Assembly (NCBI RefSeq): GCF_000307775.2
Contig: NZ_KK020675.1
Coordinates: forward strand, 1-64,000
Length of the DNA stretch: 64,000 nucleotides
DNA from: Stutzerimonas stutzeri KOS6
GTDB taxonomy: Bacteria; Pseudomonadota; Gammaproteobacteria; Pseudomonadales; Pseudomonadaceae
Reading direction: 5' to 3'
Shown here: positions 53,933-63,324 of the stretch, in pieces
Position numbering within the stretch: the stretch's first letter is position 1
How the letters are laid out: every line of letters starts with the position of its first letter
The notes under the pieces: generated by a model
Told to the model about the DNA's origin: nothing
Databases searched by the model: none
The model's input: the letters and a program-made list of their open reading frames with translations, nothing else
Program-made: the position numbers and the translations under genes

Positions 53933-54517
53933 CTACGCTTCGGCGTGATTGCGTCGATATACCTCCTGCCCCATCGCATCGATCTGCCCTTCGATCAGCG
54001 CGTCGAACGGGCGGAGCAGAGCATCGAATCGCCTGGGGCTTTCCAGAATGTCGAGAGCAGCGACGATCGCCTCGATGGTCGACAAGGCACCCGGCATCGG
54101 CGCCTTGCGCAAGCGATAGCGGGACGTCAGCCCTGCCGGCAGGGCAACCCTCGGCAACGCGGCCAGCCATGGATTGACGTGCAGGATCTTGCGCGCCTTT
54201 CGCCAGGTGCCGTCCGGCACGATCAGGCGCACGGGCTGGGCGGTGCCGACCAGGTTACCGAGCGGCACGGCATCTTCGCCCGGAAACAGCAGATAGCTCG
54301 GCCGGGTGCCGTCGGCATCGTCCTCGAAGCATTCACCAACCCGCAGCTCTGCGTTGCGCAGCCCCAATGCCGCAAGGCGCGCCGTGTTCAGCGCGTGGCT
54401 CGCTTCGCTGGAATGCTGAAGGATGAGTATCTGGGTACGGTTATCCAGCGCCGGTATCAGTGTGCACAGGCACAGGGACGACGGGCGCAGGCAGCGCGGG
54501 CATCTTGGACGGGACAT
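53933..54517 (-). CDS. DTW-domain tRNA-uridine aminocarboxypropyltransferase
   Basis: A 194-residue enzyme of the DTW family (TapT/YfiP type), which adds an aminocarboxypropyl group to uridine in tRNA using SAM. An N-terminal cysteine set (CPRCLRPSSLCLC) probably binds metal; the DTW signature is present as PDGTWRKARKIL with Gly inserted (D-G-T-W), and SRYRLRKAPMPGALSTIEA follows. The exact target uridine is not predictable. GAGGT precedes the ATG; the divergent GST gene starts 87 bases away. Confidence 0.88.
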   Translation of the reverse strand: MSRPRCPRCLRPSSLCLCTLIPALDNRTQILILQHSSEASHALNTARLAALGLRNAELRVGECFEDDADGTRPSYLLFPGEDAVPLGNLVGTAQPVRLIVPDGTWRKARKILHVNPWLAALPRVALPAGLTSRYRLRKAPMPGALSTIEAIVAALDILESPRRFDALLRPFDALIEGQIDAMGQEVYRRNHAEA

Positions 54518-54604
54518 GTTTCACCTCGGCGGCGCAGTCTGCCATATCGGACAGTCATCTGCCGACCGGCTATGCTTGCGCCATCCCCTTCATCAGGAGC
54601 CGGC

Positions 54605-55276
54605 ATGATCACCGTCCATCACTTGAACCACTCCCGCTCGCATCGCGTACTGTGGCTGCTGGAGGAACTGGAGCTGCCTTACGAGCTGAAGCGCTATGCG
54701 CGCGACCCGAAGACAATGCTCGCACCGGCCGAGCTGAAAGCCGTCCACCCATTGGGAAAGTCACCGGTGATCACCGATGACGAGCTGACGCTGGCCGAGT
54801 CTGCCGCCATCCTTGAATACTTGCTGGAACGCTATGGAAACGGACGACTGGCGCCGGAGAGCGGCACCCCGGAATTCCGTCGCATGCGCTACTGGATGCA
54901 CTACGCCGAGGGCTCGGCGATGCCGCCGCTATTGCTGAAGCTGGTATTCGACCGAGTCGCGAACGGCCCGATGCCCTTCCTCGTCCGGCCGGTGGCGCGA
55001 GCCATCGCCAAGGGCGCCCAGCGGGCATTCATCGGCCCGCAACTGAAGACGCATCTCGACTACATGGAAGCGGAACTGGAGAAATCCACCTGGTTTGCCG
55101 GGGACACGTTCAGCGTGGCCGATATCCAGATGAGCTTTCCAATCGAAGCCGCGCACGCCAGAGCCGGCCTGGATGAAAGTCGCCCACGCCTGATGGAGTA
55201 CCTGCATCGCATACGACAGCGACCCGCCTACCAGCGTGCGGTGGAACGCGGAGGCCCCGCCTTGCCGACTGCATGA
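54605..55276 (+). CDS. Glutathione S-transferase
   Basis: A 223-residue GST. The N-terminal thioredoxin-like domain holds NHSRSHRVLWLLEELELPYELK with the catalytic Ser/Tyr region and the cis-Pro/Ser-binding GKSPVITDDELTLAESAAILEYL; the C-terminal domain is all helical with the N-cap motif STWFAGDTFSVADIQMSF. Substrate unknown. ATG at 54605 is the family start; the frame from 53945 is antisense to the DTW gene. Its stop codon lies in the loop of a perfect 10-bp hairpin. Confidence 0.92.
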   Translation: MITVHHLNHSRSHRVLWLLEELELPYELKRYARDPKTMLAPAELKAVHPLGKSPVITDDELTLAESAAILEYLLERYGNGRLAPESGTPEFRRMRYWMHYAEGSAMPPLLLKLVFDRVANGPMPFLVRPVARAIAKGAQRAFIGPQLKTHLDYMEAELEKSTWFAGDTFSVADIQMSFPIEAAHARAGLDESRPRLMEYLHRIRQRPAYQRAVERGGPALPTA

Positions 55277-55287
55277 TTGCAGTCGGC
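55264..55287. terminator. Perfect hairpin at the convergent GST and small-gene ends
   Basis: GCCGACTGCA and TGCAGTCGGC form a perfect 10-bp stem with a TGAT loop that contains the GST stop codon. No T run follows on either strand, so termination is likely but not certain. Confidence 0.45.
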
Positions 55288-55291
55288 GAAC

Positions 55292-55417
55292 TCAGCGGGA
55301 CGGGCGTCGGTCCTGCTCGCGGCGGGCGCGGACGGGAATGGGTTGCAGACGGGGCGGCTCGATCAGACCGAGAGCAACCGCCAATTTCCAGAACACTTCA
55401 TTGAGCCTTGCTTTCAT
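55292..55417 (-). CDS. 41-residue small protein, PRLQPIPVR type
   Basis: A short gene with an ideal AGGAGG eight bases before ATG. The product begins MKARLNEVFWKLAVALGLIE and continues PPRLQPIPVRARREQDRRPSR: an amphipathic helix followed by a basic, proline-containing tail. I recall similar small proteins with the PRLQPIPVR motif in other pseudomonads but know no function. It ends four bases from the hairpin that closes the convergent GST gene. Confidence 0.65.
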   Translation of the reverse strand: MKARLNEVFWKLAVALGLIEPPRLQPIPVRARREQDRRPSR

Positions 55418-55493
55418 GGTCACACCCTCCTGCTAGATAACGGGCTACATCGGAGCCATGCGGGCTTCGTCATCAGCATAATCGAAGATCGAC

Positions 55494-55530
55494 CCAGGCG
55501 CTCGTGTGCTTTGCAAGCACAAGCGCCTGG
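55494..55530. other. Strong 16-bp hairpin between the small gene and aceK
   Basis: CCAGGCGCT (55494-55502) pairs with AGCGCCTGG (55522-55530), then after a two-base bulge TGTGCTT pairs with AAGCACA around a TGC loop. It has no T run. It is upstream of the small gene and downstream of aceK on the same strand; role unknown. Confidence 0.5.
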
Positions 55531-55598
55531 ACTGCCAGCGCATTGTTACCGCGCTTTACAACTGCGACCGGGTCCGGAGGCAGGCGTTCAACGAACGG

Positions 55599-55622
55599 CG
55601 TCGGCGACCCGGGTCGCCGGCG
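55599..55622 (-). terminator. Hairpin following aceK
   Basis: CGTCGGCGACCC and GGGTCGCCGGCG form a 12-bp self-complementary stem (one G-T pair) ending ten bases past the aceK stop. Only a short T-rich stretch (GTTCGTT) follows on the minus strand. Confidence 0.45.
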
Positions 55623-55631
55623 TTGCCAGGC

Positions 55632-57353
55632 TTAGTTGCGTTCAGCCTTGCGCCGGTAAGGGAACACGTCGATCACCTTGCCGCCGCGAATCGCGTCCTG
55701 CAGCCCTTTCCAGTAGTCCGCGTCGTACAGTTCGCCATGCAGACTGGCAAAGAGCCGACGTTGCGCATGGTCGGCGAACAGAAAGCGCGGGAACTCTTCG
55801 GGAAACACATCATTCGGCCCCACCGAATACCAGGGCTCGGAGGCCATTTCGTCTTCGGGGTAGCGCGGCGGCGGAATATGGCGGAAGTTCACCTCGGTGA
55901 GAAAGCTGATTTCGTCGTAGTCGTAGAACACCACCCGGCCATGGCGCGTGACGCCAAAATTCTTCAGCAGCATGTCGCCGGGAAAGATATTGGCCGCCGC
56001 CAGTTGCTTGATCGCCAGACCATAGTCTTCCAGCACCTCGCGCACCTGCTGCTCGCTGGCGTGCTCCAGGTAAAGGTTCAGCGGCGTCATCCGCCGCTCG
56101 GTCCAGCAGTGGCGCACCAGCACGGTGTCACCCTGCACCTCGACCGTCGAAGGCGCAACCTCCAGCAGCTCGGCCAGACAGTCCGGGTCGAACTTGGCCG
56201 TGGGGAAACGGAAATCGGCGAACTCCTGCGTATCGGCCATGCGCCCTACCCGATCGACGCTTTTCACCAGCCGGTACTTTTCGATCACCGTGGCGCGGTT
56301 GACGCTCTTGATCGGTGAGAAGCGATCCTTGATCAGCTTGAAGACGGTGTTGAAGCCCGGCAGGGTGAACACCGTCATCACCATGCCGCGCACCCCGGGC
56401 GCCATGACAAAGCGGTCATCGGTGTTCGCCAGGTGATCGATCAGCGCCCGGTAGAACTCCGACTTGCCGTGCTTGTAGAAGCCGATCGAGGTATAGAGCT
56501 CGGCGATGTGCTTGCCAGGCAGGATGCGCCGGAGAAAGCCGACGAACTCCGCGGGTATCGGTACCTCGACCATGAAGTAGGAACGGGTGAAGGAGAAGAT
56601 GATCGACACCTCCGCCTCGTCGGTGATCAGTGCGTCGGCAGCGATGCCTTCACCTTCGCGATGCAGCAGCGGGATAACCAGCGGCCACTGCTCGTCGCGT
56701 GTGAAGATTCGTCCCAGCAGATAGGCACCCTTGTTGCGATAGAGCACCGAGACGAATACTTCGACCGTCAGTTCAGGGTCCTTGCATACCCAGTCGGGTA
56801 GCGTTTCCTGCAATTGCATCTGCAGTCGCTGCAGGTCGCCCGAGACGTCGCGGTAGGGTACGGCGAAGGCGTAATCGAGCAGAACCTGCCGCAGCATACC
56901 GGCCAGGTCACCGTTGGGCCGGTAGGTGCGCGTCTGCGCCATACGCTCATGAGCGCGCACCGCCGGCCGAGTGGTATGGATGAACATGGTCTCGTCACTG
57001 ATGCAGTCATGGCTGAACAGACCGCAGAAGATCGAGTTGTACCAGGTTTCCGAGAGCTCATCGTCGAAGCGCGGGTTGATCAGGTCGATGTAGGCACCTT
57101 TGATTTGTGGCCAGGCGTCCACCTGCAGCAGGTCGTCGTGCTCGAACAGCGCCAGCAGCTTGCGCCGCGTCTCGGCGACCTTTTCCTCATAGAGATTGAT
57201 CCGCGCCGCCGAGGCGCGCTGTGCCTCCTGCCAATGCGCCTGCTCGAAGCGCGCCCGAGCCCCCTCGGTTATCAGGCGGAACTGCTCACGATAGTCGTCG
57301 AATCCGAGCAGTATCTGCCGGGCTATTTCAGCGGCCAGTCCGTGCTGCATCAT
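55632..57353 (-). CDS. aceK: Isocitrate dehydrogenase kinase/phosphatase
   Basis: A 573-residue bifunctional enzyme that phosphorylates and dephosphorylates isocitrate dehydrogenase, steering carbon between the TCA cycle and the glyoxylate shunt. Family blocks: [16 protein letters not shown] at the N-terminus, the ATP-binding region around [28 protein letters not shown], and the catalytic stretch [25 protein letters not shown]. Length agrees with AceK. ATG codons at 57353 and 57350 are both possible. It is monocistronic here; aceA/aceB are not adjacent. Confidence 0.95.
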   Translation of the reverse strand: MMQHGLAAEIARQILLGFDDYREQFRLITEGARARFEQAHWQEAQRASAARINLYEEKVAETRRKLLALFEHDDLLQVDAWPQIKGAYIDLINPRFDDELSETWYNSIFCGLFSHDCISDETMFIHTTRPAVRAHERMAQTRTYRPNGDLAGMLRQVLLDYAFAVPYRDVSGDLQRLQMQLQETLPDWVCKDPELTVEVFVSVLYRNKGAYLLGRIFTRDEQWPLVIPLLHREGEGIAADALITDEAEVSIIFSFTRSYFMVEVPIPAEFVGFLRRILPGKHIAELYTSIGFYKHGKSEFYRALIDHLANTDDRFVMAPGVRGMVMTVFTLPGFNTVFKLIKDRFSPIKSVNRATVIEKYRLVKSVDRVGRMADTQEFADFRFPTAKFDPDCLAELLEVAPSTVEVQGDTVLVRHCWTERRMTPLNLYLEHASEQQVREVLEDYGLAIKQLAAANIFPGDMLLKNFGVTRHGRVVFYDYDEISFLTEVNFRHIPPPRYPEDEMASEPWYSVGPNDVFPEEFPRFLFADHAQRRLFASLHGELYDADYWKGLQDAIRGGKVIDVFPYRRKAERN

Positions 57354-57476
57354 GATGCGCTCACTACAAGACGGGAGTCCGCCGAGCTTAGCAGCCTGGC
57401 GTTTGAAAGTCGGTTTCGGATTGCCAGTTGGCAGATGGACGAAAACACTTGCAGCTCCTGAGTCGGAATCCACTCC

Positions 57477-58391
57477 ATGCGCCCGCTCGATACGCTTCGC
57501 CTGCTTGCCCTCGCCGCCATCTGGGGCGCCAGTTTTCTCTTCCTGCGCGTCATCGCACCGGTGCTCGGTACTTTTCCCACGGCATTCTTTCGCGTGCTAC
57601 TGGCGACGGCCGGACTGCTGGTCATTCTGCTGCTGATGCGAACCCGCTGGGAGTTTCAGGGCAAGCTCGGCCTGTGCATGGTGCTCGGCATGATCAATTC
57701 AGGCGTACCCTTCGCACTCTATTCGGTGGCCGCACAACTGGTGCCGGCAGGCTATTCGGCCATCTTCAACGCCACGACTCCGATGATGGGCGTACTGATC
57801 GGCGCCCTGTTCTTCGCGGAGGAGCTGACGCTGACCAAGTTGATCGGCGTCTTCAGCGGGCTCGGCGGTGTGGCGCTGCTGATGCGCATAGGCCCGGTGC
57901 CGGTCGATACGGACCTGCTGCTCGGTGCACTGGCGTGCCTGGGCGCCACCGCCTGTTATGGCTTCGGCGGCTTTCTGACTCGTCGCTGGATCGGCCGGGA
58001 CAGCGGCCTGGACAGCAAGATGGTGGCATTCGGCAGCCAGGTCGGTGCAACGCTGTGCCTGCTGCCATTGTTCGGGCTGTCGCTACTGAATGCAGCGCCG
58101 GCGAGCTGGGGCGATGCCACCGTCTGGCTGAGCCTGCTTGGGCTGGGACTGGTCTGTACGGCCTTCGCCTACATCCTGTACTTCCGGCTGCTGGCGGATA
58201 TCGGCCCGGTCAAGACCCTGACGGTAACGTTCCTGATCCCGCCATTCGGTGTGCTGTGGGGTGTACTGTTGCTCGGCGAGCCGTGGTCCTGGGCCTACGT
58301 CCAGGGCGGAGCGCTGATCGCCCTGGCACTGTGGCTGATACTGAGGCAGACGCCTGCCGCCCAGCCACAGTCCGAGCTGCGACGCAGCTGA
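57477..58391 (+). CDS. EamA/DMT-family exporter
   Basis: A 304-residue ten-helix transporter with two EamA repeats. The first begins [25 protein letters not shown] and includes the [21 protein letters not shown] motif; the second ends [30 protein letters not shown]. Substrate unknown. It is divergent from aceK and convergent with cysK, 24 bases apart. Confidence 0.9.
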   Translation: MRPLDTLRLLALAAIWGASFLFLRVIAPVLGTFPTAFFRVLLATAGLLVILLLMRTRWEFQGKLGLCMVLGMINSGVPFALYSVAAQLVPAGYSAIFNATTPMMGVLIGALFFAEELTLTKLIGVFSGLGGVALLMRIGPVPVDTDLLLGALACLGATACYGFGGFLTRRWIGRDSGLDSKMVAFGSQVGATLCLLPLFGLSLLNAAPASWGDATVWLSLLGLGLVCTAFAYILYFRLLADIGPVKTLTVTFLIPPFGVLWGVLLLGEPWSWAYVQGGALIALALWLILRQTPAAQPQSELRRS

Positions 58392-58415
58392 CCTGCGTCG
58401 CGCGTCGACGCCGCG

Positions 58416-59390
58416 TTATTGCACCAGTTCCTGGTCGCTGAACATGTCGGTGAACAGCATGCTGGACAGGTAACGCTCGCCGGAGTCAGGCAGGATCACC
58501 ACGATGTTCTTGCCCTGCATTTCAGGCCGTTCCGCCAGGCGAACTGCGGCTGCCATCGCCGCTCCGCAGGAGATGCCGCAAAGGATGCCCTCTTCACGCA
58601 TCAGTCGCAGCGCCATCTGCTTGGCTTCCTCGTCGTCGACCAGCTCGACACGATCGACCATGGACAGATCGAGATTCTTCGGCACGAAGCCGGCACCGAT
58701 CCCCTGGATCTTGTGCGGACTGGGCTTAACCTCGTCACCCGCCAAGGTCTGGCTGATGACCGGCGAGCTGGTCGGCTCCACGGCAACGCTGAGGATCTGC
58801 TTACCCTTGGTGTTCTTGATATAGCGCGAAACCCCTGTGATGGTGCCGCCGGTGCCGACACCGGCCACCAACACGTCGATGCTGCCATCGGTATCGTTCC
58901 AGATTTCCGGACCCGTGGTCTTTTCATGAATCGCCGGATTGGACGGGTTCTCGAACTGCTGCGGCATGTAGTACTGCTCTGGGTTCGAGGCAGCGATTTC
59001 AGCAGCCTTCTCGATTGCCCCCTTCATGCCCTTGGCCGGCTCGGTGAGCACCAGTTCGGCACCGAGCGCCTTGAGCACCTTGCGCCGTTCGAGACTCATC
59101 GAGGCCGGCATGGTGAGCATCAGCTTGTAGCCGCGCGCGGCCGCGACGAACGCCAGGCCGATGCCAGTATTGCCGGAAGTGGGCTCCACCAGCGTCATGC
59201 CGGGCTTGATCCGGCCGCTGTCTTCGGCGTCCCAGATCATCCCTGCACCGATCCGGCATTTCACCGAATAGGCCGGATTACGTCCTTCGATCTTGGCCAT
59301 GATGCTGACGCCCTTGGGGCCGAGGCGATTGATCATGACCAGCGGGGTGTTGCCGATGGAGCGTGCGTTGTCTGCGTAGATGCGACTCAT
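58416..59390 (-). CDS. cysK: Cysteine synthase A
   Basis: A 324-residue PLP enzyme that makes cysteine from O-acetylserine and sulfide. The PLP lysine lies in [11 protein letters not shown], the substrate loop is [12 protein letters not shown], the phosphate-binding loop is [16 protein letters not shown], and [16 protein letters not shown] is the C-terminal cofactor contact. Length and motifs fit CysK. It opposes the DUF748 gene across 124 bases. Confidence 0.96.
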   Translation of the reverse strand: MSRIYADNARSIGNTPLVMINRLGPKGVSIMAKIEGRNPAYSVKCRIGAGMIWDAEDSGRIKPGMTLVEPTSGNTGIGLAFVAAARGYKLMLTMPASMSLERRKVLKALGAELVLTEPAKGMKGAIEKAAEIAASNPEQYYMPQQFENPSNPAIHEKTTGPEIWNDTDGSIDVLVAGVGTGGTITGVSRYIKNTKGKQILSVAVEPTSSPVISQTLAGDEVKPSPHKIQGIGAGFVPKNLDLSMVDRVELVDDEEAKQMALRLMREEGILCGISCGAAMAAAVRLAERPEMQGKNIVVILPDSGERYLSSMLFTDMFSDQELVQ

Positions 59391-59514
59391 GGGAATGCCC
59401 TGTCCAAGGTGTACCAGACCACTGAGCCTATGCTCTGTCCGAGCGACAGTCCAGCCGAACTCACAGCCGCCAGCGGCGGTCCATCGTTAATAACCAGCCC
59501 CCTCCCGGACCGCC

Positions 59515-60585
59515 ATGACACGCCGCCTGCTGCCCCTGTGGATACTGCTAACGCTCGGCCTGCTGCTGATCCTGCTGCATTTCGCCCTGCCGTATCTGGT
59601 GCGCAACTACCTGAACGACAAGATGGCCGACATGGGCGACTACCGCGGTCATGTCGAAGACGTCGACCTGGCCTGGTGGCGCGGTGCCTACCGCATCGAA
59701 GGCCTGCTGATCGAGAAGAAGGACCGGCAGGTACAGGCTCCGTTGCTGACGGCGCCGGGAATCGATATCGCGATCAGCTGGAATGGCATCCTTCGGCACG
59801 GTGCGATTGTCGGTGAAGTGGTCTTCGAGCAACCCCATCTGAATTTCGTCGATGGCGGGGACAGCGGCGAATCGCAGAGTGGCGGAGGCGTTGACTGGCG
59901 CGACCAGCTCAATGCGCTGGTACCGATCACCCTGAATGAGATCCGGGTAGTGGACGGACAACTCTCGTTCCGCAATTTCTCTTCCGATCCCCAGGTGCAC
60001 GTCTATGCCAGCGATATCCAGGCCAGCCTGTACAACCTGACCAACACCGACGATGTCGATGGCAGCCGTACCGCATCGTTCGAGGGCACCGGCAAGCTGT
60101 TCGACCAGTCGCCGATCGATGCCACCGCCCGCTTCGATCCATTCACCGATTGGGAGGATTTCCAGGTCAATCTGCGCGTCACCGACGTGCCGCTCAAACA
60201 GCTGAACGACCTCAGCCGGGCCTACGCCAACTTCGATTTTGCCGGCGGCACCGGCGATCTGGTCATCGAGGTCCAGGCCGATGACAGCCAGCTGAACGGT
60301 TACATAAAGCCGCTGTTGCGCAACGTCGATATCTTCGACTACGAACAGGACATCAAGGACGACGACAAGGGCTTCTTCCGCGGCCTCTGGGAGGCGCTCG
60401 TCGGCGGCGGCCAGGAAGTCCTGCAGAATCAGCGCAAGGACCAGTTCGCCACTCGCGTCGAGCTGTCAGGCACCACCCGCGAAACGGATGTCAGCCCGTT
60501 CCAGGCCTTCATTGCGATACTGCGCAACGGCTTCGTCGAAGCATTCACGGCCCGCTTCGAAGCCGCCCAGCAGGAAGACGGCTGA
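59515..60585 (+). CDS. DUF748 (AsmA-like) membrane-anchored protein
   Basis: A 356-residue protein with one N-terminal helix (about 5-24) and a periplasmic beta-rich domain of the DUF748/AsmA type (WWRGAYRIEGLLIEKKD, IDIAISWNGILRHGAIVGEVVFEQPHLNFVDG). Large AsmA-like relatives bridge inner and outer membranes and carry lipids; this shorter form is about a third of that size. It ends 145 bases before the MoxR gene, so a separate promoter is likely for the latter. Confidence 0.85.
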   Translation: MTRRLLPLWILLTLGLLLILLHFALPYLVRNYLNDKMADMGDYRGHVEDVDLAWWRGAYRIEGLLIEKKDRQVQAPLLTAPGIDIAISWNGILRHGAIVGEVVFEQPHLNFVDGGDSGESQSGGGVDWRDQLNALVPITLNEIRVVDGQLSFRNFSSDPQVHVYASDIQASLYNLTNTDDVDGSRTASFEGTGKLFDQSPIDATARFDPFTDWEDFQVNLRVTDVPLKQLNDLSRAYANFDFAGGTGDLVIEVQADDSQLNGYIKPLLRNVDIFDYEQDIKDDDKGFFRGLWEALVGGGQEVLQNQRKDQFATRVELSGTTRETDVSPFQAFIAILRNGFVEAFTARFEAAQQEDG

Positions 60586-60617
60586 TCGCTCCCTGTCACC
60601 AGAAACCAGGGCACAGC

Positions 60618-60634
60618 CATTCAGTGACTGAATG
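60618..60634. promoter_or_regulatory. Perfect palindrome upstream of the MoxR promoter
   Basis: CATTCAG-TGA-CTGAATG is a perfect 7-bp inverted repeat located 12 bases before the predicted -35. It may be an operator, or the end signal of the DUF748 gene. Confidence 0.4.
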
Positions 60635-60645
60635 ATGCATTCGCG

Positions 60646-60674
60646 TTCAAAGTCGGGTGGCCATCCTTTATAGT
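60646..60674 (+). promoter_or_regulatory. Sigma-70-like promoter for the MoxR cluster
   Basis: TTCAAA (60646-60651) and TATAGT (60669-60674) with 17-base spacing; the MoxR ATG is 57 bases further on. Confidence 0.5.
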
Positions 60675-60730
60675 CCCCAACCTGACTACAACGAGTGCCT
60701 GCGTGCCAGGCCCCGCCGAAGGAATCCGCA

Positions 60731-61579
60731 ATGAAATTCGAAGGCACCCAGTCCTACGTCGCCACCGATGACCTCAAGCTTGCGGTCAACGCCGCCATCA
60801 CCCTGCAACGCCCGCTGCTGGTCAAGGGCGAGCCGGGCACCGGCAAGACCATGCTCGCCGAACAGCTGGCCGAATCCTTCGGTGCCAAGTTGATCACCTG
60901 GCACATCAAGTCCACCACCAAGGCGCACCAGGGTCTTTACGAATACGATGCGGTGAGCCGCTTGCGCGATTCGCAGCTGGGCGTGGACAAGGTCCACGAC
61001 GTCAGGAACTACATCAAGAAAGGCAAGCTGTGGGAGGCCTTCGAGAGCGAGGAGCGAGTCATCCTGCTGATCGACGAGATCGACAAGGCCGACATCGAGT
61101 TCCCCAATGACCTGCTGCAGGAACTCGACAAGATGGAGTTCTACGTCTACGAGACCAACGAAACCATCAAGGCGACCCAGCGGCCGATCATCATCATCAC
61201 CTCGAACAACGAGAAAGAGCTGCCGGACGCCTTCCTGCGCCGCTGCTTCTTCCACTACATCGCCTTTCCCGACCGCGACACGCTGCAGCGGATCGTCGAT
61301 GTGCACTACCCGAACATCAAGAAGGAGCTGGTCAGCGAGGCGCTGGACGTGTTCTTCGACGTGCGCAAGGTCCCCGGCCTGAAGAAGAAACCCTCGACCT
61401 CCGAACTGGTCGACTGGCTGAAGCTGCTGATGGCCGACAACATCGGCGAGGCCGTTCTGCGCGAGCGCGACCCGACGCGTGCCATTCCACCGCTGGCCGG
61501 TGCCCTGGTGAAGAACGAGCAGGACGTGATGCTGCTCGAGCGTCTAGCCTTCATGAGTCGTCGCGCCAACAGCCGCTGA
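60731..61579 (+). CDS. MoxR-family AAA+ ATPase
   Basis: A 282-residue AAA+ protein. Walker A is GEPGTGKT (about residues 36-43), Walker B is ILLIDEIDKAD, sensor 1 is IIITSNNEKELPDAFLRR with the arginine finger. MoxR proteins act as metal-insertion or maturation chaperones together with a vWA partner, which is encoded two genes downstream. AAGGA precedes the ATG. The frame from 60695 adds 12 residues without RBS. Confidence 0.93.
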   Translation: MKFEGTQSYVATDDLKLAVNAAITLQRPLLVKGEPGTGKTMLAEQLAESFGAKLITWHIKSTTKAHQGLYEYDAVSRLRDSQLGVDKVHDVRNYIKKGKLWEAFESEERVILLIDEIDKADIEFPNDLLQELDKMEFYVYETNETIKATQRPIIIITSNNEKELPDAFLRRCFFHYIAFPDRDTLQRIVDVHYPNIKKELVSEALDVFFDVRKVPGLKKKPSTSELVDWLKLLMADNIGEAVLRERDPTRAIPPLAGALVKNEQDVMLLERLAFMSRRANSR

Positions 61580-61630
61580 CCCGCCGGTGTCTCGTGGGAG
61601 AGCCGGCCGCTCACTCACTGGAGGAAAACC

Positions 61631-62029
61631 ATGCAAACGCATACCGGTAGTTGCCTGTGCGGCGTCGTGCGCTATCGCATCGACGCGCCCATCGATGAGC
61701 TGACCCACTGCCATTGCAGGATGTGTCGCAAGGCCCACGGCTCCGCCTTCGCGACCTACGCGAGCGTGCCGTTGGACGCCTTTCACTTCATGTCCGGCAA
61801 GGACCAGCTGGGCGTCTACCACTCCTCCGAACACGTCACACGCACGTTCTGCATTCGCTGCGGCGCCAACCTGCTGTTCGTCGACAACCGCGAACACGAG
61901 GTCGGCGTTGCCGCCGGCACGCTCGACTCGCCACTGCCGGCGCCGCCGCAATCGCACATTTTCGTCGGTTCGAAAGCCGACTGGTACGAGATTCACGACG
62001 GACTGCCCCAGCACGACCGTGACCTTTAA
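61631..62029 (+). CDS. GFA-domain (CENP-V/glutathione-dependent formaldehyde-activating-like) protein
   Basis: A 132-residue zinc protein of the GFA family. Ligands: GSCLCGVVRYRI, HCHCRMCRKAHGSAF and FCIRCGANL. The family takes its name from an enzyme now thought not to catalyse formaldehyde adduct formation in most members; role here unknown. A strong GGAGG precedes the ATG. It lies between the MoxR and vWA genes on the same strand with gaps of about 50 bases and is probably co-transcribed. Confidence 0.9.
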   Translation: MQTHTGSCLCGVVRYRIDAPIDELTHCHCRMCRKAHGSAFATYASVPLDAFHFMSGKDQLGVYHSSEHVTRTFCIRCGANLLFVDNREHEVGVAAGTLDSPLPAPPQSHIFVGSKADWYEIHDGLPQHDRDL

Positions 62030-62075
62030 CCCCATTGCCATTGCGCGCCGCCAAGTGCGCGCCTGAGGTTCTGCC

Positions 62076-63254
62076 ATGCTGCTTGGCCTGTTCAACGAAA
62101 TGCGCGCCGCCAAGGTTCCGGTGTCGGTGCGCGAATTGCTCGACTTGGTCGATGCGCTCAAGCACCGCGTCGTGTTCGCCGATATGGACGAGTTCTATTT
62201 CCTGGCGCGCACGGTGATGGTCAAGGACGAACGCCACTTCGACAAGTTCGACCGGGCCTTTGGCGCCTATTTCAAAGGCCTGGAAAACCTCGACCAGCAT
62301 CTCGAGGCGCTGATTCCCGAGGACTGGCTGCGCAAGGAATTCGAGCGCAGCCTCACCGACGAGGAGCGCGCACAGATCCAGTCCCTCGGCGGCCTGGACA
62401 AGCTGATCGAGGAATTCAAGAAACGCCTCGAGGAACAGAAGGAACGCCATGCCGGCGGCAACAAGTGGATCGGCACCGGCGGTACCAGCCCGTTCGGCTC
62501 GGGCGGCTACAACCCCGAAGGCATCCGCGTCGGCGATGCCGGCAAGCGCCAGGGCAAGGCGGTCAAGGTCTGGGACCAGCGCGAGTACAAGAACCTCGAT
62601 GACCAGGTCGAGCTGGGCACCCGCAACATCAAGGTCGCCCTGCGCCGCCTGCGCAAGTTCGCCCGCCAGGGGGCCGCGGACGAGTTGGACATCGACGGCA
62701 CCATCGACCACACGGCGCGCGATGCCGGCCTGCTCAATATCCAGATGCGACCGGAGCGACGCAATGCGGTAAAACTGCTGATCCTGTTCGACATCGGCGG
62801 CTCGATGGACGCCCATGTGAAGGTCTGCGAAGAACTGTTCTCGGCCTGCAAGACCGAGTTCAAGCACCTCGAGTACTTCTACTTCCACAACTTCATCTAC
62901 GAATCGGTGTGGAAGAACAATTTCCGCCGCACCTCGGAGCGCACCTCGACGCTGGATCTCCTGCACAAGTACGGCGCGGACTACAAGGTGGTCTTCGTCG
63001 GCGACGCGGCGATGGCACCCTACGAAGTCACCCAGCCGGGCGGCAGCGTCGAGCACTGGAACGAGGAAGCCGGCTACGTCTGGATGCAGCGCTTCATGGA
63101 GAAATACAAGAAGCTCATCTGGATCAACCCTTACCCCAAGGACACCTGGGGCTACACCAGCTCCACCGGCATCATTCGCGAACTGGTGGAAGACCGCATG
63201 TATCCGCTGACCCTGAGCGGGCTCGAGGAAGGCATGAAGTTCCTGGCCAAATGA
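62076..63254 (+). CDS. von Willebrand factor A (CoxE-like) domain protein
   Basis: A 392-residue cytosolic protein. The N-terminal half is helical (LLGLFNEMRAAKVPVSVRELL, then FDKFDRAFGAYFKGL) and the C-terminal half is a vWA domain whose metal site reads LLILFDIGGSMDAH (DxGxS with an added Gly). With the MoxR ATPase it makes the classic MoxR/vWA pair thought to remodel or load cofactors into a client protein. No obvious client gene lies nearby. GAGG precedes the ATG. Confidence 0.9.
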   Translation: MLLGLFNEMRAAKVPVSVRELLDLVDALKHRVVFADMDEFYFLARTVMVKDERHFDKFDRAFGAYFKGLENLDQHLEALIPEDWLRKEFERSLTDEERAQIQSLGGLDKLIEEFKKRLEEQKERHAGGNKWIGTGGTSPFGSGGYNPEGIRVGDAGKRQGKAVKVWDQREYKNLDDQVELGTRNIKVALRRLRKFARQGAADELDIDGTIDHTARDAGLLNIQMRPERRNAVKLLILFDIGGSMDAHVKVCEELFSACKTEFKHLEYFYFHNFIYESVWKNNFRRTSERTSTLDLLHKYGADYKVVFVGDAAMAPYEVTQPGGSVEHWNEEAGYVWMQRFMEKYKKLIWINPYPKDTWGYTSSTGIIRELVEDRMYPLTLSGLEEGMKFLAK

Positions 63255-63324
63255 TCGATGGCGCCCGCCAGCACACCAAAGTGCTGGCATCACGACGGCG
63301 GCCTGGCGAAGCCGGGCTCGCCTG

